A DNA stretch of 53,390 nucleotides from a virus: IMG/VR virus record IMGVR_UViG_3300025307_000067, positions 1 to 53,390 of that record; one strand, written 5' to 3'. Below are positions 22,978 through 30,607 of this stretch, piece by piece. Position 1 is the stretch's first letter; each line of letters opens with the position of its first letter. The notes below the pieces were generated by a model. That model ran no database searches. It was not told the origin of the DNA and saw only the letters and a list, made by a program, of their open reading frames with translations. The position numbers and the translations under genes are program-made.

Positions 22978-23238
22978 TTATAAGCTCTCTACCCTCAAAA
23001 CCCGCCGCTGACCAATCCAGTGAAAGTTGATTTTGCCATCGACGGTGTAAAATATTAACATAAATGGTCCACGGTAAGGATTGCGTCTCTCGGGTTCATC
23101 ACACATTGGATTCATACAGAGAAAGTCGGTGTTGGGATCAGTAGCGATCTTTTCCACATAGGCAGTCTGAAAATCAGTCCTGCCAGACGATGGGCCAAAG
23201 TTTGATAATTCGTGGTTGTTACCGATTTTGATTAGCAT
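22978..23238 (-). CDS. hypothetical protein
   Basis: 86 residues starting MLIKIGNNHELSNFG. The longer in-frame reading lies out of frame across the next gene and is rejected. Contains CMNPMCDEPERRNPYRGPFMLIFYTVDGK. Function unknown. Confidence 0.6.
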   Translation of the reverse strand: MLIKIGNNHELSNFGPSSGRTDFQTAYVEKIATDPNTDFLCMNPMCDEPERRNPYRGPFMLIFYTVDGKINFHWIGQRRVLRVESL

Positions 23239-23242
23239 TTGA

Positions 23243-23458
23243 TTAGTCCTTATACAAGTCTTTGTTGAATAGCGCATACCAGAAAGCAGCGATCCAAACC
23301 CGGGTAGTAGGAAATAACCAAGGTAGAAACACAGGTGGAAATGGGATGCCTTCAGAATGGCACATAAATGGATCGAACCGATAATCTTTGACCCTTTCCA
23401 AATAAGTGGGTTGACGAAAGCGTTCTGGATGGATGATGGTTTTAGCAAGATTAGGCAT
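23243..23458 (-). CDS. hypothetical aromatic-rich protein, first gene of the left arm
   Basis: 71 residues with a strong AGGAGG site and the extended -10 promoter at 23483-23488. PFPPVFLPWLFPTTRVWIAAFWYALF may be membrane-associated. Function unknown. Confidence 0.62.
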   Translation of the reverse strand: MPNLAKTIIHPERFRQPTYLERVKDYRFDPFMCHSEGIPFPPVFLPWLFPTTRVWIAAFWYALFNKDLYKD

Positions 23459-23618
23459 AAATTTATCCTCCTATATATCTATATTATAGTAAAAATCTCC
23501 TAAAATAAAGGATTATTTATATACTAAAAATAATTTTTATATTGGTTATTTCATAGTAAACCACTATAGTATAATTTTTATTCTTTGAATTATTTTATTC
23601 TTACATTATAATAATTTT
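23459..23618. promoter_or_regulatory. AT-rich divergent promoter region between the two arms
   Basis: Leftward: ACTATAATATAG (TATAAT at 23488-23483). Rightward: TTTTATTCTTTG (23576-23587), 19 nt, TATAAT (23607-23612). A further ACTATAGTATAAT lies at about 23563. The rightward start is predicted at about 23619, the first base of the small-terminase ATG. Confidence 0.7.
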
Positions 23619-24449
23619 ATGGTTGAGCGCATTCCATATATAGATAATAATTTAATAAAGCGAGGCAGAGAACGCCCTAAGGGGAGCAAGAATAGCCCTG
23701 GCCATAAGGCGGGTAGGCCAAGCAATGGGAAATCACAGCATAACCTATCTATTAAACCCATCGTAGAACCTAATGTAACAGCCGCTACTAAGAGTTCTCT
23801 TCCGATTAGGGTAAAGGAGCCACCCCAGACTATAAACTTGAATACAACGAGTCATACCAAGCCGGTTAGGCTACCTTATATAGAATGCACTGACGGTCAC
23901 AATTACCCTCCTGTATTAGACTTGACTCTACCTTCTAATGGAAACGGTAAACCAAAGCCTACGAATCCGATTCCTCCTAATGTGGCCCGTTCGGTAATAC
24001 AGTCTGGTTTGAATGAGGAGTTGATCACCCCAGAGCAGATCATTAAAGAAGTGATGAAGATAGCAACCTCTGATATTAGGCTACTCCCCGGTTGCCCTAA
24101 GGGGATTCCGGATGATATAGCGGCGGCCATATCGTCTATTGCTTTAAATCCTCTTGTATATGAAGGAAAACCGATTCTAGGTCCAGACGGAAAAGTTCTT
24201 TGTCAAGTAAGATATAATCTCTGGAGTAAATCTTCTGCCCACGACCAGCTTATGAAATGGGCCGGGCTATATTCACAAGACAATGCTCAGACCAAGCCCA
24301 GTATAAATCTACAGCAGAATATCCAGGTCAACCAAGTCAATCTTAAGGATTTCTCCAAGGAAGAGCTTTTAGCCTTGTATAAGCTGGGAATATTGAAAAG
24401 TCAGAGCGAAGAGATGCTGCTCTTACCAGAAAAAAGTTCATGTGATTGA
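23619..24449 (+). CDS. probable small terminase subunit
   Basis: 276 residues. A basic, low-complexity N-terminus with AT-hook-like KGSKNSPGHKAGRPS precedes a helical C-terminal half. LWSKSSAHDQLMKWAGLY resembles the closing block of small terminases (K-x-A-L-E-x-L-G-x-H-x-G-L), with oligomerising helices after it. RIPY at the start and KPVRLPY at about residue 85 repeat the motif seen in other proteins here. There is no ribosome site, and the promoter predicts transcription starting at the ATG, so the mRNA may be leaderless. First gene of the packaging arm. An unrelated DNA-binding role cannot be excluded. Confidence 0.6.
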   Translation: MVERIPYIDNNLIKRGRERPKGSKNSPGHKAGRPSNGKSQHNLSIKPIVEPNVTAATKSSLPIRVKEPPQTINLNTTSHTKPVRLPYIECTDGHNYPPVLDLTLPSNGNGKPKPTNPIPPNVARSVIQSGLNEELITPEQIIKEVMKIATSDIRLLPGCPKGIPDDIAAAISSIALNPLVYEGKPILGPDGKVLCQVRYNLWSKSSAHDQLMKWAGLYSQDNAQTKPSINLQQNIQVNQVNLKDFSKEELLALYKLGILKSQSEEMLLLPEKSSCD

Positions 24450-24461
24450 GTTGATTCATAC

Positions 24462-24474
24462 TATAATATAAGTG
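24462..24474 (+). promoter_or_regulatory. extended -10 promoter of the structured RNA
   Basis: ATACTATAATATAAGT, identical over 14 bases (ACTATAATATAAGT) to the promoter of the TIGR operon at 29451. TATAAT at 24462-24467; start predicted near 24474. Confidence 0.6.
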
Positions 24475-24893
24475 AATGGAGGAGGCGGGTGAGTAAGACG
24501 GTTGTACAAGATCACGCATTACTCGCTAACTTCGCCCCGGTGATACACCCGTGTAGAGTGGGCCTTCTCTGTCACCCGGGCTGGTGGAGGGCTGCTGAGA
24601 TTGCCGACTACTATTGATTTCGTCGGCCAGTATGCAGCCCCTCTCGCTCCCGCTGGCGAGGAAGAGTGCAGCGGTGACTCGGCTGTGGCCACCGAGGTCG
24701 TTAGACAGAGAGTAAGGCTCAATGTTTCGGTGGCATCTGCTTCAAGGAGGAACTAGATTGAGTAACCCTAATGGAACGCCGCGGCACTGGAGTGCCAAAG
24801 GCCCAGATGCCCAGACACTGGTGAGCTTTTGGCAAGGGAAATCCTCCTAAGGCCCGCCGGGAGCCTAATGAAATCCCGGCCTTGATTTTTTAA
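24474..24893 (+). ncRNA. ~420-nt structured non-coding RNA of unknown class
   Basis: No credible gene on either strand, yet GC-rich with nested hairpins: CCCCGGUG with CACCCGGG, CUCGC with GCGAG, ACUCGG with CCGAGGU, and GGCAC-UGGA-GUGCC. It has its own promoter and a strong terminator. It is next to a tmRNA, where phages often keep large structured RNAs (GOLLD, ROOL), but I see no signature for either, nor for RNase P or 6S RNA. Confidence 0.6.
24849..24891 (+). terminator. intrinsic terminator of the structured RNA
   Basis: AAGGC, CCG bulge, CCGGGA, loop, TCCCGG, CCTT, then GATTTTTT. A long GC stem with a U-tract. Confidence 0.8.
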
Positions 24894-24916
24894 TTAGCTT
24901 GCAAGTAGGCATAGAT

Positions 24917-25162
24917 ATGGCGGTGAAGATTCCACGAGAGCAGATAGCCAGTTCGATTTCAGACCCCTGTCTTCAATCACTGACTTTTAAAGAAGTGCTT
25001 TCGTGTTTTAAAAAAGCAAACAAAGTACTTGGTAAAAACGGCGATGTTGATATTGAGGTTTGGATAGAAAACAAAATGTATAGAATTGTGAGGGTAGGAC
25101 AATTTAGTTTTGTTCCCACAGTTACCTTAACATTGGTCGATAAACCAGAATTTGAATTATAA
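24917..25162 (+). CDS. small protein of unknown function
   Basis: 81 residues starting MAVKIPREQIASSISD. Contains LTFKEVLSCFKKANKVLG and GDVDIEVWIENKMYRIV, a mixed helix-strand layout. The ribosome site is weak, and a TTG at 24899 is the alternative start. Lies between the structured RNA and the tmRNA. Confidence 0.6.
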   Translation: MAVKIPREQIASSISDPCLQSLTFKEVLSCFKKANKVLGKNGDVDIEVWIENKMYRIVRVGQFSFVPTVTLTLVDKPEFEL

Positions 25163-25165
25163 TCA

Positions 25166-25518
25166 GGGGGTGTAATGGTTTCGACGGTGGCAGGAAATCA
25201 TAGTTGCGTTCCGGGGCCAACTTCCGTTAATGTTGGACATGGCACACTTGCCGACTCTTACTACCAACTGAAAGCGGCTTAAGGCACGCTTTCCGTTCGT
25301 ACTGATGATTTCAGATAGTCAGATGCGGGCGTCAAACCTAATCTGGATAGGAGATATGATGTTGCTGCATCGTCATTATCCGAAGTTTAGCGCAGCTGGT
25401 CTGGCAGGAGTTGATCTCAGAGCAATATTGCCGGGCGAGACGGAGTCTGAGATTATGAATGTAGATGCTATGGTAGAATGTTCTCCGGACCCGGGTTCGA
25501 CTCCCGGCACCTCCACCA
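25166..25518 (+). ncRNA. ssrA: tmRNA (ssrA), tag ADSYYQLKAA
   Basis: 353 nt. The 5' end GGGGGUGUAAUGGUUUCGACG is the tmRNA signature (split GGGGGUG / UAAUGGUUUCGACG). The 3' end has the T arm CCGGG-TTCGACT-CCCGG and an encoded ACCA. The acceptor stem pairs GGGGGUG (25166-25172) with CACCUCC (25508-25514) and includes the G3-U70 pair read by alanyl-tRNA synthetase. The tag frame runs from the resume codon GCC at 25250 to TAA at 25280-25282, encoding ADSYYQLKAA. Host tags usually end LAA, so KAA may change recognition by ClpXP or SspB. It should rescue stalled ribosomes during infection. Confidence 0.93.
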
Positions 25519-25568
25519 ATTTTTAAGGGAATTATATACTTGATTCCCTAAATGAAAGGAGTAATGGA

Positions 25569-25760
25569 ATGAATCCATGGTGGCTTTTGTTGATTGTTCC
25601 AGGGATAAGTATTTTTGTGTTTTTACTCGTAGCTTTGTTGGCATCGGCATCTTGTGGGAGTTGTCGAGAAGCTATGCAGTACCGAGAATCGTTAATAGAT
25701 AAAAAAGGATTTGAAGCCGGCTTCAAAGAAGGAATATCAAGTCTCTCTAAGGTAGGATGA
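25569..25760 (+). CDS. small single-pass membrane protein
   Basis: 63 residues with one N-terminal membrane helix (about 4-27, WWLLLIVPGISIFVFLLVALL) and a charged C-terminus. AAAGGAG precedes the ATG. The stop overlaps the next start. Position before lysis-like genes suggests a lysis accessory, unproven. Confidence 0.65.
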   Translation: MNPWWLLLIVPGISIFVFLLVALLASASCGSCREAMQYRESLIDKKGFEAGFKEGISSLSKVG

Positions 25761-25952
25761 TCGTCACTGAATTTTGCCACTCATCTGGCCGTTTCACCTG
25801 GACTTGTCGGGAATGGAGTTGTTGTGGTCATCTTTGGCAACTCCTTCTTTCTCGCAATTTTCCTGATCGATATTTTTGGGATCCAATCTGTTCAACTTGT
25901 GGTTCAAAGGCAAATAGTAGAGCTCAAAGTTATAGAGGTTAATCTTGAGTGA
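25757..25952 (+). pseudogene. membrane protein gene with an apparent frameshift
   Basis: The ATG at 25757 (ATGA overlap) opens MIVTEF. After the T-run at about 25773 the zero frame becomes Cys/Trp-rich and implausible. The +1 frame reads ATHLAVSPGLVGNGVVVVIF then GNSFFLAIFLIDIFGIQSVQ, a normal hydrophobic protein ending at 25952. Either one T is a sequencing error or mutation, or the shift is programmed. Holin-like, by hydrophobicity only. Confidence 0.5.
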
Positions 25953-26115
25953 AATCATCAAACCAGAGATCATTGCCAAGGCCTTCTTCATGGGCACTCA
26001 AGTCGGCATATTGGTTAAGACTGCAGGTTGGTGGAACTATTATGGAATGGTGCCACTTATGGATGACCCCAGGACAAGACAGATAATTCAGAGACAAGCA
26101 GGGTTAAAAACATGA
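25945..26115 (+). CDS. 56-residue protein of unknown function
   Basis: TTG start at 25945, then SEIIKPEIIAKAFFMGTQVG and ILVKTAGWWNYYGMVPLMDD. GAGG lies upstream and the stop overlaps the next ATG. Possibly a membrane-associated lysis-cluster protein; no match. Confidence 0.6.
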   Translation: MSEIIKPEIIAKAFFMGTQVGILVKTAGWWNYYGMVPLMDDPRTRQIIQRQAGLKT

Positions 26116-26300
26116 ATAGCGGAATCATCATCTGGTTCGAAATCATCTCTGATGAAGATTTGGTTGAGATGTACAAAACTAAGTCGTTACTACAGATGGA
26201 CAAAATCCTTGGAGTGAGTTACCAGACTATCGGTCGAAAACTGAAAAGTCTTGGCGTCACCCTGAGAGGACGAGGAGGACCAAATCATATTAAACCTTAA
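26112..26300 (+). CDS. small helix-turn-helix protein
   Basis: 62 residues. SDEDLVEMYKTKSLLQMDKI and LGVSYQTIGRKLKSLGVTLR form a clear helix-turn-helix with a recognition helix. The start overlaps the previous stop. Likely a DNA-binding regulator; target unknown. Confidence 0.65.
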   Translation: MNSGIIIWFEIISDEDLVEMYKTKSLLQMDKILGVSYQTIGRKLKSLGVTLRGRGGPNHIKP

Positions 26301-26333
26301 TCAACAGAGGGCTGGCACCCATAAAATGCCAGA

Positions 26334-27581
26334 GTGATCAAGGCGATCTTATGTCTCTTGCTGTTAATCTCTTATCCAGTGACTGCCGCCAGCCCACTCC
26401 CAGTAAGGGAAGTGACTATGCAGTCCTGGCTCCGTTATGTCAAAACTTGCTCAGACAAGTATGGGATTGACCCAAACTTTGCCTTGGCGGTGGCAGAGAC
26501 GGAATCTTCCAATAAGGAGGTACGATTCAGATTTGGTAAAATGGGCAAAGGAACTTACTACGGACCATTCGGCATCCATAAATGTTTCCTTAACAAATGG
26601 GCAATTAATGATCCGATGGTTAATACGGAGGTGGGAATTAGAGCACTTGCTCGGTATAAGGATCAAAAGAAATCCCTTAAGAAGTACAACGCCTCCTTCA
26701 ACGAAGGATACTGGAAGCGGATAAAGCAGTTGGAACGCCAGAACCGGATGGCTAAGGTCTTTAAGGAGAGCCAAGTGCTGATAGTTGATGGAAACAATTG
26801 TGCGTATAGAGAAGGAATTTCTAAAGCAGGCCTCTCCTATAATGGCAAGCCAACAGGTGCTATTTTAGGATTTCTGAGACAACTCAGATCTCTACTGGAG
26901 ATTTATCCGGGCGAAGTTGCCGTTTGCTGGGATTCCAGACGTTCGCTTCGTAGGGAGTTTCACTCAGAGTACAAGGCGAATCGTAGGAACGGTGGAGAAG
27001 TTCCTGAACAGATCCAAGATGTATTCACTCAGATCGAAGATCTCCGAGATCACATTCTTCCTAGAATAGGCTATCCAAACCAGCATATTCAGGACGGCTA
27101 CGAAGCCGATGATCTGGTGGCGGTCCTATGTCAGAGACCAATCGACGCTTATCGAGTAATCATCTCTTCTGATAACGACCTGTTCCAATGCCTGGGCCCG
27201 TCCGTCTTCATGCATAACGTCTCCACTAAGAAAAAGTATACCTACAAAGACTTCCAGGAAGAATACGGGGTTACCCCCAGGCAATGGCCGGATGTTAAGG
27301 CCATAGCAGGTGACGCAGGGGATAATGTGATTGGTGTGCCTGGAGTAGGACCTAAGACGGCTGTCAAGTACCTGAGCCCGCCTGACGCTAAAGGAAAGAC
27401 GGTGTCCGATAAAGTGTCGCGTCGGATTGAAGAACACCGCGCAATCATCGTTAGAAACACTCGCCTTGTCAAGTTACCTTGGGAAGGCTGTGATCCCGGA
27501 GAGGTTCAGAAATCGCAGTTCAACGAACGGGAATACATTCGGGTCTGTAATGAGTATGGGTTGAATTCTTTGCTGAGGTGA
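26334..27581 (+). CDS. lytic transglycosylase fused to a 5'-3' exonuclease
   Basis: 415 codons from a GTG. Residues 1-19 are a signal peptide (MIKAILCLLLLISYPVTAA). Residues about 25-135 are an SLT-type transglycosylase, with catalytic Glu in VAETESSN, GPFGIHK and the closing YNASFNEGYW. Residues about 145-415 are a FEN/PIN 5'-3' exonuclease with LIVDGNNCAYR, YEADDLVAVL, ISSDNDLFQ and the helix-hairpin-helix GDAGDNVIGVPGVGPKTA. One domain works outside and one inside the cell. An in-frame ATG at 26748 (MAKVFKESQVLIVDGNN) could start the nuclease separately. A true fusion or overlapping products are both possible. Confidence 0.8.
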   Translation: MIKAILCLLLLISYPVTAASPLPVREVTMQSWLRYVKTCSDKYGIDPNFALAVAETESSNKEVRFRFGKMGKGTYYGPFGIHKCFLNKWAINDPMVNTEVGIRALARYKDQKKSLKKYNASFNEGYWKRIKQLERQNRMAKVFKESQVLIVDGNNCAYREGISKAGLSYNGKPTGAILGFLRQLRSLLEIYPGEVAVCWDSRRSLRREFHSEYKANRRNGGEVPEQIQDVFTQIEDLRDHILPRIGYPNQHIQDGYEADDLVAVLCQRPIDAYRVIISSDNDLFQCLGPSVFMHNVSTKKKYTYKDFQEEYGVTPRQWPDVKAIAGDAGDNVIGVPGVGPKTAVKYLSPPDAKGKTVSDKVSRRIEEHRAIIVRNTRLVKLPWEGCDPGEVQKSQFNEREYIRVCNEYGLNSLLR

Positions 27582-27913
27582 TAGAGTTGAATAGAAAAGA
27601 ACATCTTCGTATAGATCAGCTTAGTGAGATTATTCAGAGAAGTCGAAGACAAATATATCGGACTATGGAGCGAGTTGATGTTAGAGGGAATACTTACTTT
27701 AGGGTACCACAAGAAGTGAGAGAAATGGATCCGAACGATCGGCTGATGAAAACCAAAGAAGTCTCAATTCTCTTCTCTATTCATCAGACAACAGCAATTC
27801 GGTGGTTTAATGAAGGGAAATTAAGGGGAGTTAAACTCGGCGAAGGGAACAGTTGTATTCGGATTTTTAAGAGTAGTGTAGATAAATTATTGAAAGAATC
27901 AGACAATGTCTGA
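27578..27913 (+). CDS. double HTH DNA-binding protein
   Basis: 111 residues from a GTG overlapping the previous stop. Two helix-turn-helix stretches: IDQLSEIIQRSRRQIYRTME, and MKTKEVSILFSIHQTTAIRWF with the wing EGKLRGVKLGEGNSCIRI, which is MerR/excisionase-like. It overlaps the start of the large terminase and may bind packaging DNA or regulate the arm. Confidence 0.65.
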   Translation: MIELNRKEHLRIDQLSEIIQRSRRQIYRTMERVDVRGNTYFRVPQEVREMDPNDRLMKTKEVSILFSIHQTTAIRWFNEGKLRGVKLGEGNSCIRIFKSSVDKLLKESDNV

Positions 27914-29411
27914 ACTAGATAAACATCTTCGTGCAGTAGAGGCTGTACAATATCCTACCTCCATAATTCGTGAGCTGTGCAATCGAGATTTTTATTTCTT
28001 CCTAAAGTACTTTTGGCAGTCAATATGTCACGATACATTTCTTTCCAACTGGCACATTGAGTATCTCTGTAGTACTCTTCAAAAGAAAGCCGAACGAGTA
28101 GCAAATCGCCTACCTAATGATTTTGATTTGGTTATCAACGTACCTCCGGGGACGTCGAAAACAATGACCTGTAACGTCATGTTCCCGGTCTGGTGCTGGA
28201 CGAAATGGTACTGGATGCGATTCCTGACATTTGGTTACAACCAGGAGCTTTCCTTAGAAGCAGCAGATAATTCTAGAAACCTGCTTGTCTCACAGATGTT
28301 TCAGGAAGTCTATCCCGAACTGATAATGAAGCGAGGCAAAGAAGGTGTAACCAATTTCAGAATAGTTAAGATTGAGGATGACGGTACTATTAGGTTGGGA
28401 GGAGGTAGGTTTAGCTCCTCTATCTCTGGCACTGGCACCGGTTTCCATGGCGATCTGATTATCATAGATGATCCACTAAATCCAAAACAGGCCGCATCGA
28501 CTGTTGAGCTCAAAAACAGTATTGACTGGCTCGACCAAACCCTCCCTACGCGTAAGACAAATAAAGAAGTTACTCCTACGATCCTAATTATGCAGAGGCT
28601 ACATGAAGGAGATCCATCTGGCCATCTGTTAGCCAAGAAGAAAACTAAAGTCAAGCATATCTGTCTGCCTGGTGAGATCAATACCTCTCAGTATGCAGAC
28701 AAAGTAAGACCAATAGAGTTGGTTAGCAAATATGTGAACGGCCTCCTTGATCCTATTAGACTTCCTCAGTCTGTTTTAATAGGAATGGAAGAGAGTTTAG
28801 GGCAGTATGGTTACGCTGCCCAGTTCGGTCAGTCCCCCACTCCTCCTGCTGGTGGGATGTTTCGTGTAGATCGTTTTGTGATGGTTGAATCTATGCCGTC
28901 TCCATCTACCATAATTCAGACAGTTCGGTCTTGGGATAAAGCGGGAACGAAAGACGGCACAGGGGCCTTTACTGTCGGTACCAAGATTCACAAACTGGCC
29001 AGTGGTAAGTATCTTATATCGGATGTTGTTAGAGGGCGATGGTCAGCAGAGGTCAGAGAGCAGATCATCAGATCAACTGCCGAAGCAGATGGCCCTGGAG
29101 TAGAGATAGTTCACGAACAGGAACCAGGATCAGGTGGTAAGGATAGTGCTCAAGCTACAACCAGAAATCTGGCTGGCTATTCTGTCACGGCCGAACGACC
29201 TATTGGGAACAAGATTGCCAGGGCCGATACTTTGAGTGTGCAGGTTAATATGGGGAACGTGATGTTGTTAAAGGGTTCTTGGAATTATGAATTCATAGAG
29301 GAGTTTCGATATTTTCCTTTCAGTAAGTTCATGGACCAGGTCGATTCTGCTTCGATGGGATTCACTAAGTTGGCTCAAAAGAAACAGGTGTTAGTTTTAG
29401 GGAGGGCCTAA
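27906..29411 (+). CDS. large terminase subunit
   Basis: 501 residues. The packaging ATPase domain (about 1-270) has the Walker A-like VPPGTSKTM, Walker B LIIIDDP and coupling motif TILIMQRLHEGDP. The C-terminal nuclease domain begins TVRSWDKAGTKDGTGAF with its first acidic residue, followed by VEIVHEQEPGSGGKD and the late acid in KIARADTLSVQ. Length and order are standard for TerL. It translocates and cuts concatemeric DNA at the portal. Confidence 0.93.
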   Translation: MSELDKHLRAVEAVQYPTSIIRELCNRDFYFFLKYFWQSICHDTFLSNWHIEYLCSTLQKKAERVANRLPNDFDLVINVPPGTSKTMTCNVMFPVWCWTKWYWMRFLTFGYNQELSLEAADNSRNLLVSQMFQEVYPELIMKRGKEGVTNFRIVKIEDDGTIRLGGGRFSSSISGTGTGFHGDLIIIDDPLNPKQAASTVELKNSIDWLDQTLPTRKTNKEVTPTILIMQRLHEGDPSGHLLAKKKTKVKHICLPGEINTSQYADKVRPIELVSKYVNGLLDPIRLPQSVLIGMEESLGQYGYAAQFGQSPTPPAGGMFRVDRFVMVESMPSPSTIIQTVRSWDKAGTKDGTGAFTVGTKIHKLASGKYLISDVVRGRWSAEVREQIIRSTAEADGPGVEIVHEQEPGSGGKDSAQATTRNLAGYSVTAERPIGNKIARADTLSVQVNMGNVMLLKGSWNYEFIEEFRYFPFSKFMDQVDSASMGFTKLAQKKQVLVLGRA

Positions 29412-29445
29412 ATATTTTGATGAAAACCAGATTGAATCTGTGAAA

Positions 29446-29460
29446 TTTTACTATAATATA
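29446..29460 (+). promoter_or_regulatory. promoter of the TIGR-Tas-like operon
   Basis: TTTTACTATAATATA with TATAAT at 29452-29457. The transcript should start at about 29464, in the first repeat of the array, so the leader is the array itself. Confidence 0.62.
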
Positions 29461-29652
29461 AGTAGAAGCCAGGGGGGCTGAAGAAAACCATCATAATAAA
29501 GCGAGCCATGGACTGAAAGAAAACCATAGCGAAGAAGCGAGTCATTGAAAGCAAGAAACCCACAAACGTTAAGCGAGCCATGTATGCTAAGAAAACCAAA
29601 GATCATAAGCGGGCCATCAATACCAAGAAGACCAAACAACGTAAGCGTAATT
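29460..29652 (+). repeat. TIGR-like guide array 1
   Basis: From 29481 the sequence repeats every 18 nt: a 10-nt repeat plus an 8-nt variable spacer, with two repeat types alternating (AAGAAAACCA and AAGCGAGCCA). Units start at 29481, 29499, 29517, 29535, 29553, 29571, 29589, 29607, 29625 and a degenerate one at 29643; a variant AAGTAGAAGCCA at 29460 opens the array. The 36-nt super-period with two short spacers is the layout of tigRNA-coding arrays. TGA inside one unit argues against a coding repeat. Confidence 0.8.
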
Positions 29653-29677
29653 CCTAATCAAAAGGAGAACCTGAAAG

Positions 29678-30454
29678 ATGAGAACAAGCAAAATCAAATT
29701 GGAAGATTTGGTATTCGATGAAAACCTGATCTCCCTGCGGAAAATCAATGACCAGATTGTTGGCCAGTATCGTCAGGCTTATCGAGCTGGTGCCAAAATG
29801 CCTCCGATCATCATCGAGAGGAAAACTAACCGGATCGTCAGTGGCAATCATCGGGTCAAGGCTATGCTCAAGGAATATGAGTCTGACCATGAAATTGGCG
29901 TTATCGTCAAGGAATATGCCAGTGAGAAAGCTCTGCTGCTGGATGCAGTCAAAGAAAACTCTGAGCACGGCTATCCTCTGGACGGCATCTCCCGTAAGGG
30001 TTTGGCTTGTGCCCTGCGTAATCATGGTGCCTCCCCGGATGAAATGTCGGCAGCCTTTTCGGTCTCCTATACCAAGATCGAAACCTGGTTTGAGGGGACG
30101 GCAGATGTTATGAATGTCGTCACCATCGGAAAAGATGTGCATCGGGTGACGTTGGTGGAGAGAGCTACTGCTCATGTTTCTCCTCCGGGCACCGTAGCAA
30201 TGCCTGTCAAACGTCACTTTCCTTTGGGGAGAACGGTTACTGCTCCTCAGTATGATGAGCACATGAAGAAAGACTTAGGGTTGCCTTTGGGGCAGCTTGC
30301 CTATCAGATTGTGCGGTGGGTCAAGAATGGCTGGATTGAACGGACGTCCCAGAATCTCGCCGCCTTGGTTGACTTGAAACAAGCTCTGGATGGGTTCTTT
30401 GCTGAAGGCGTTGCTCAGATTGGGGATGGAGTTCCCAAAGTGATTGATGGGTGA
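29678..30454 (+). CDS. ParB/Srx-like nuclease-fold protein of the TIGR-Tas-like locus
   Basis: 258 residues. The N-terminal ParB-like fold (about 5-95) shows MPPIIIERKTNRIVSGNHRVKAM, the DGHHR-type motif of ParB-like CTPases and nucleases. The middle (DGISRKGLACALRNHGASPDEMSAAFSVS in pieces) is a helix-turn-helix. The C-terminus is helical. It lies between arrays 1 and 2 and shares the leader AATCAAAAGGAGAACC with the Tas gene, so the two are clearly one unit. It may supply DNA cutting or DNA marking that the Tas protein lacks (inference). Confidence 0.72.
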   Translation: MRTSKIKLEDLVFDENLISLRKINDQIVGQYRQAYRAGAKMPPIIIERKTNRIVSGNHRVKAMLKEYESDHEIGVIVKEYASEKALLLDAVKENSEHGYPLDGISRKGLACALRNHGASPDEMSAAFSVSYTKIETWFEGTADVMNVVTIGKDVHRVTLVERATAHVSPPGTVAMPVKRHFPLGRTVTAPQYDEHMKKDLGLPLGQLAYQIVRWVKNGWIERTSQNLAALVDLKQALDGFFAEGVAQIGDGVPKVIDG

Positions 30455-30476
30455 GTGAATTTTGGTCGTCTTCTCC

Positions 30477-30576
30477 AAGTAAACCAAAGAAGTCAAACGG
30501 GTCAAAAAACCCAAGAAAACCAACAAAAGCAAGCGAGCCAATACATATAAGAAAACCGAAGAGGATAAGTGCAACT
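30477..30576 (+). repeat. TIGR-like guide array 2
   Basis: Units start at 30477, 30495, 30513, 30531, 30549 and 30567. They alternate AAG(T/A)AAACCA and AA(A/G)CG(G/A)G(T/C)CA repeats with 8-nt spacers, and the last is degenerate. Same strand and phase logic as arrays 1 and 3. Confidence 0.78.
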
Positions 30577-30607
30577 TAACCAACCTTTAATCAAAAGGAG
30601 AACCGTA

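Noticed and set aside
24474-24893. RNase P RNA, 6S RNA or an rRNA fragment
   Set aside because: The conserved RNase P GAGGAAAGUCC box is absent, the length is wrong for 6S, and no rRNA helix was recognised. A minus-strand open frame here is only a by-product of GC-rich sequence.
25528-25556. Intrinsic terminator after the tmRNA
   Set aside because: AGGGAAT/ATTCCCT can pair, but on the plus strand no U-tract follows it; the T-run comes before the stem.
29481-29660. Array 1 read as a lysine-rich KKTxxxKRAxxx repeat peptide
   Set aside because: 18 nt equals six codons, so any such array looks coding in one frame. No start codon serves it, a TGA lies inside, and arrays 2 and 3 carry many stops in the same register.
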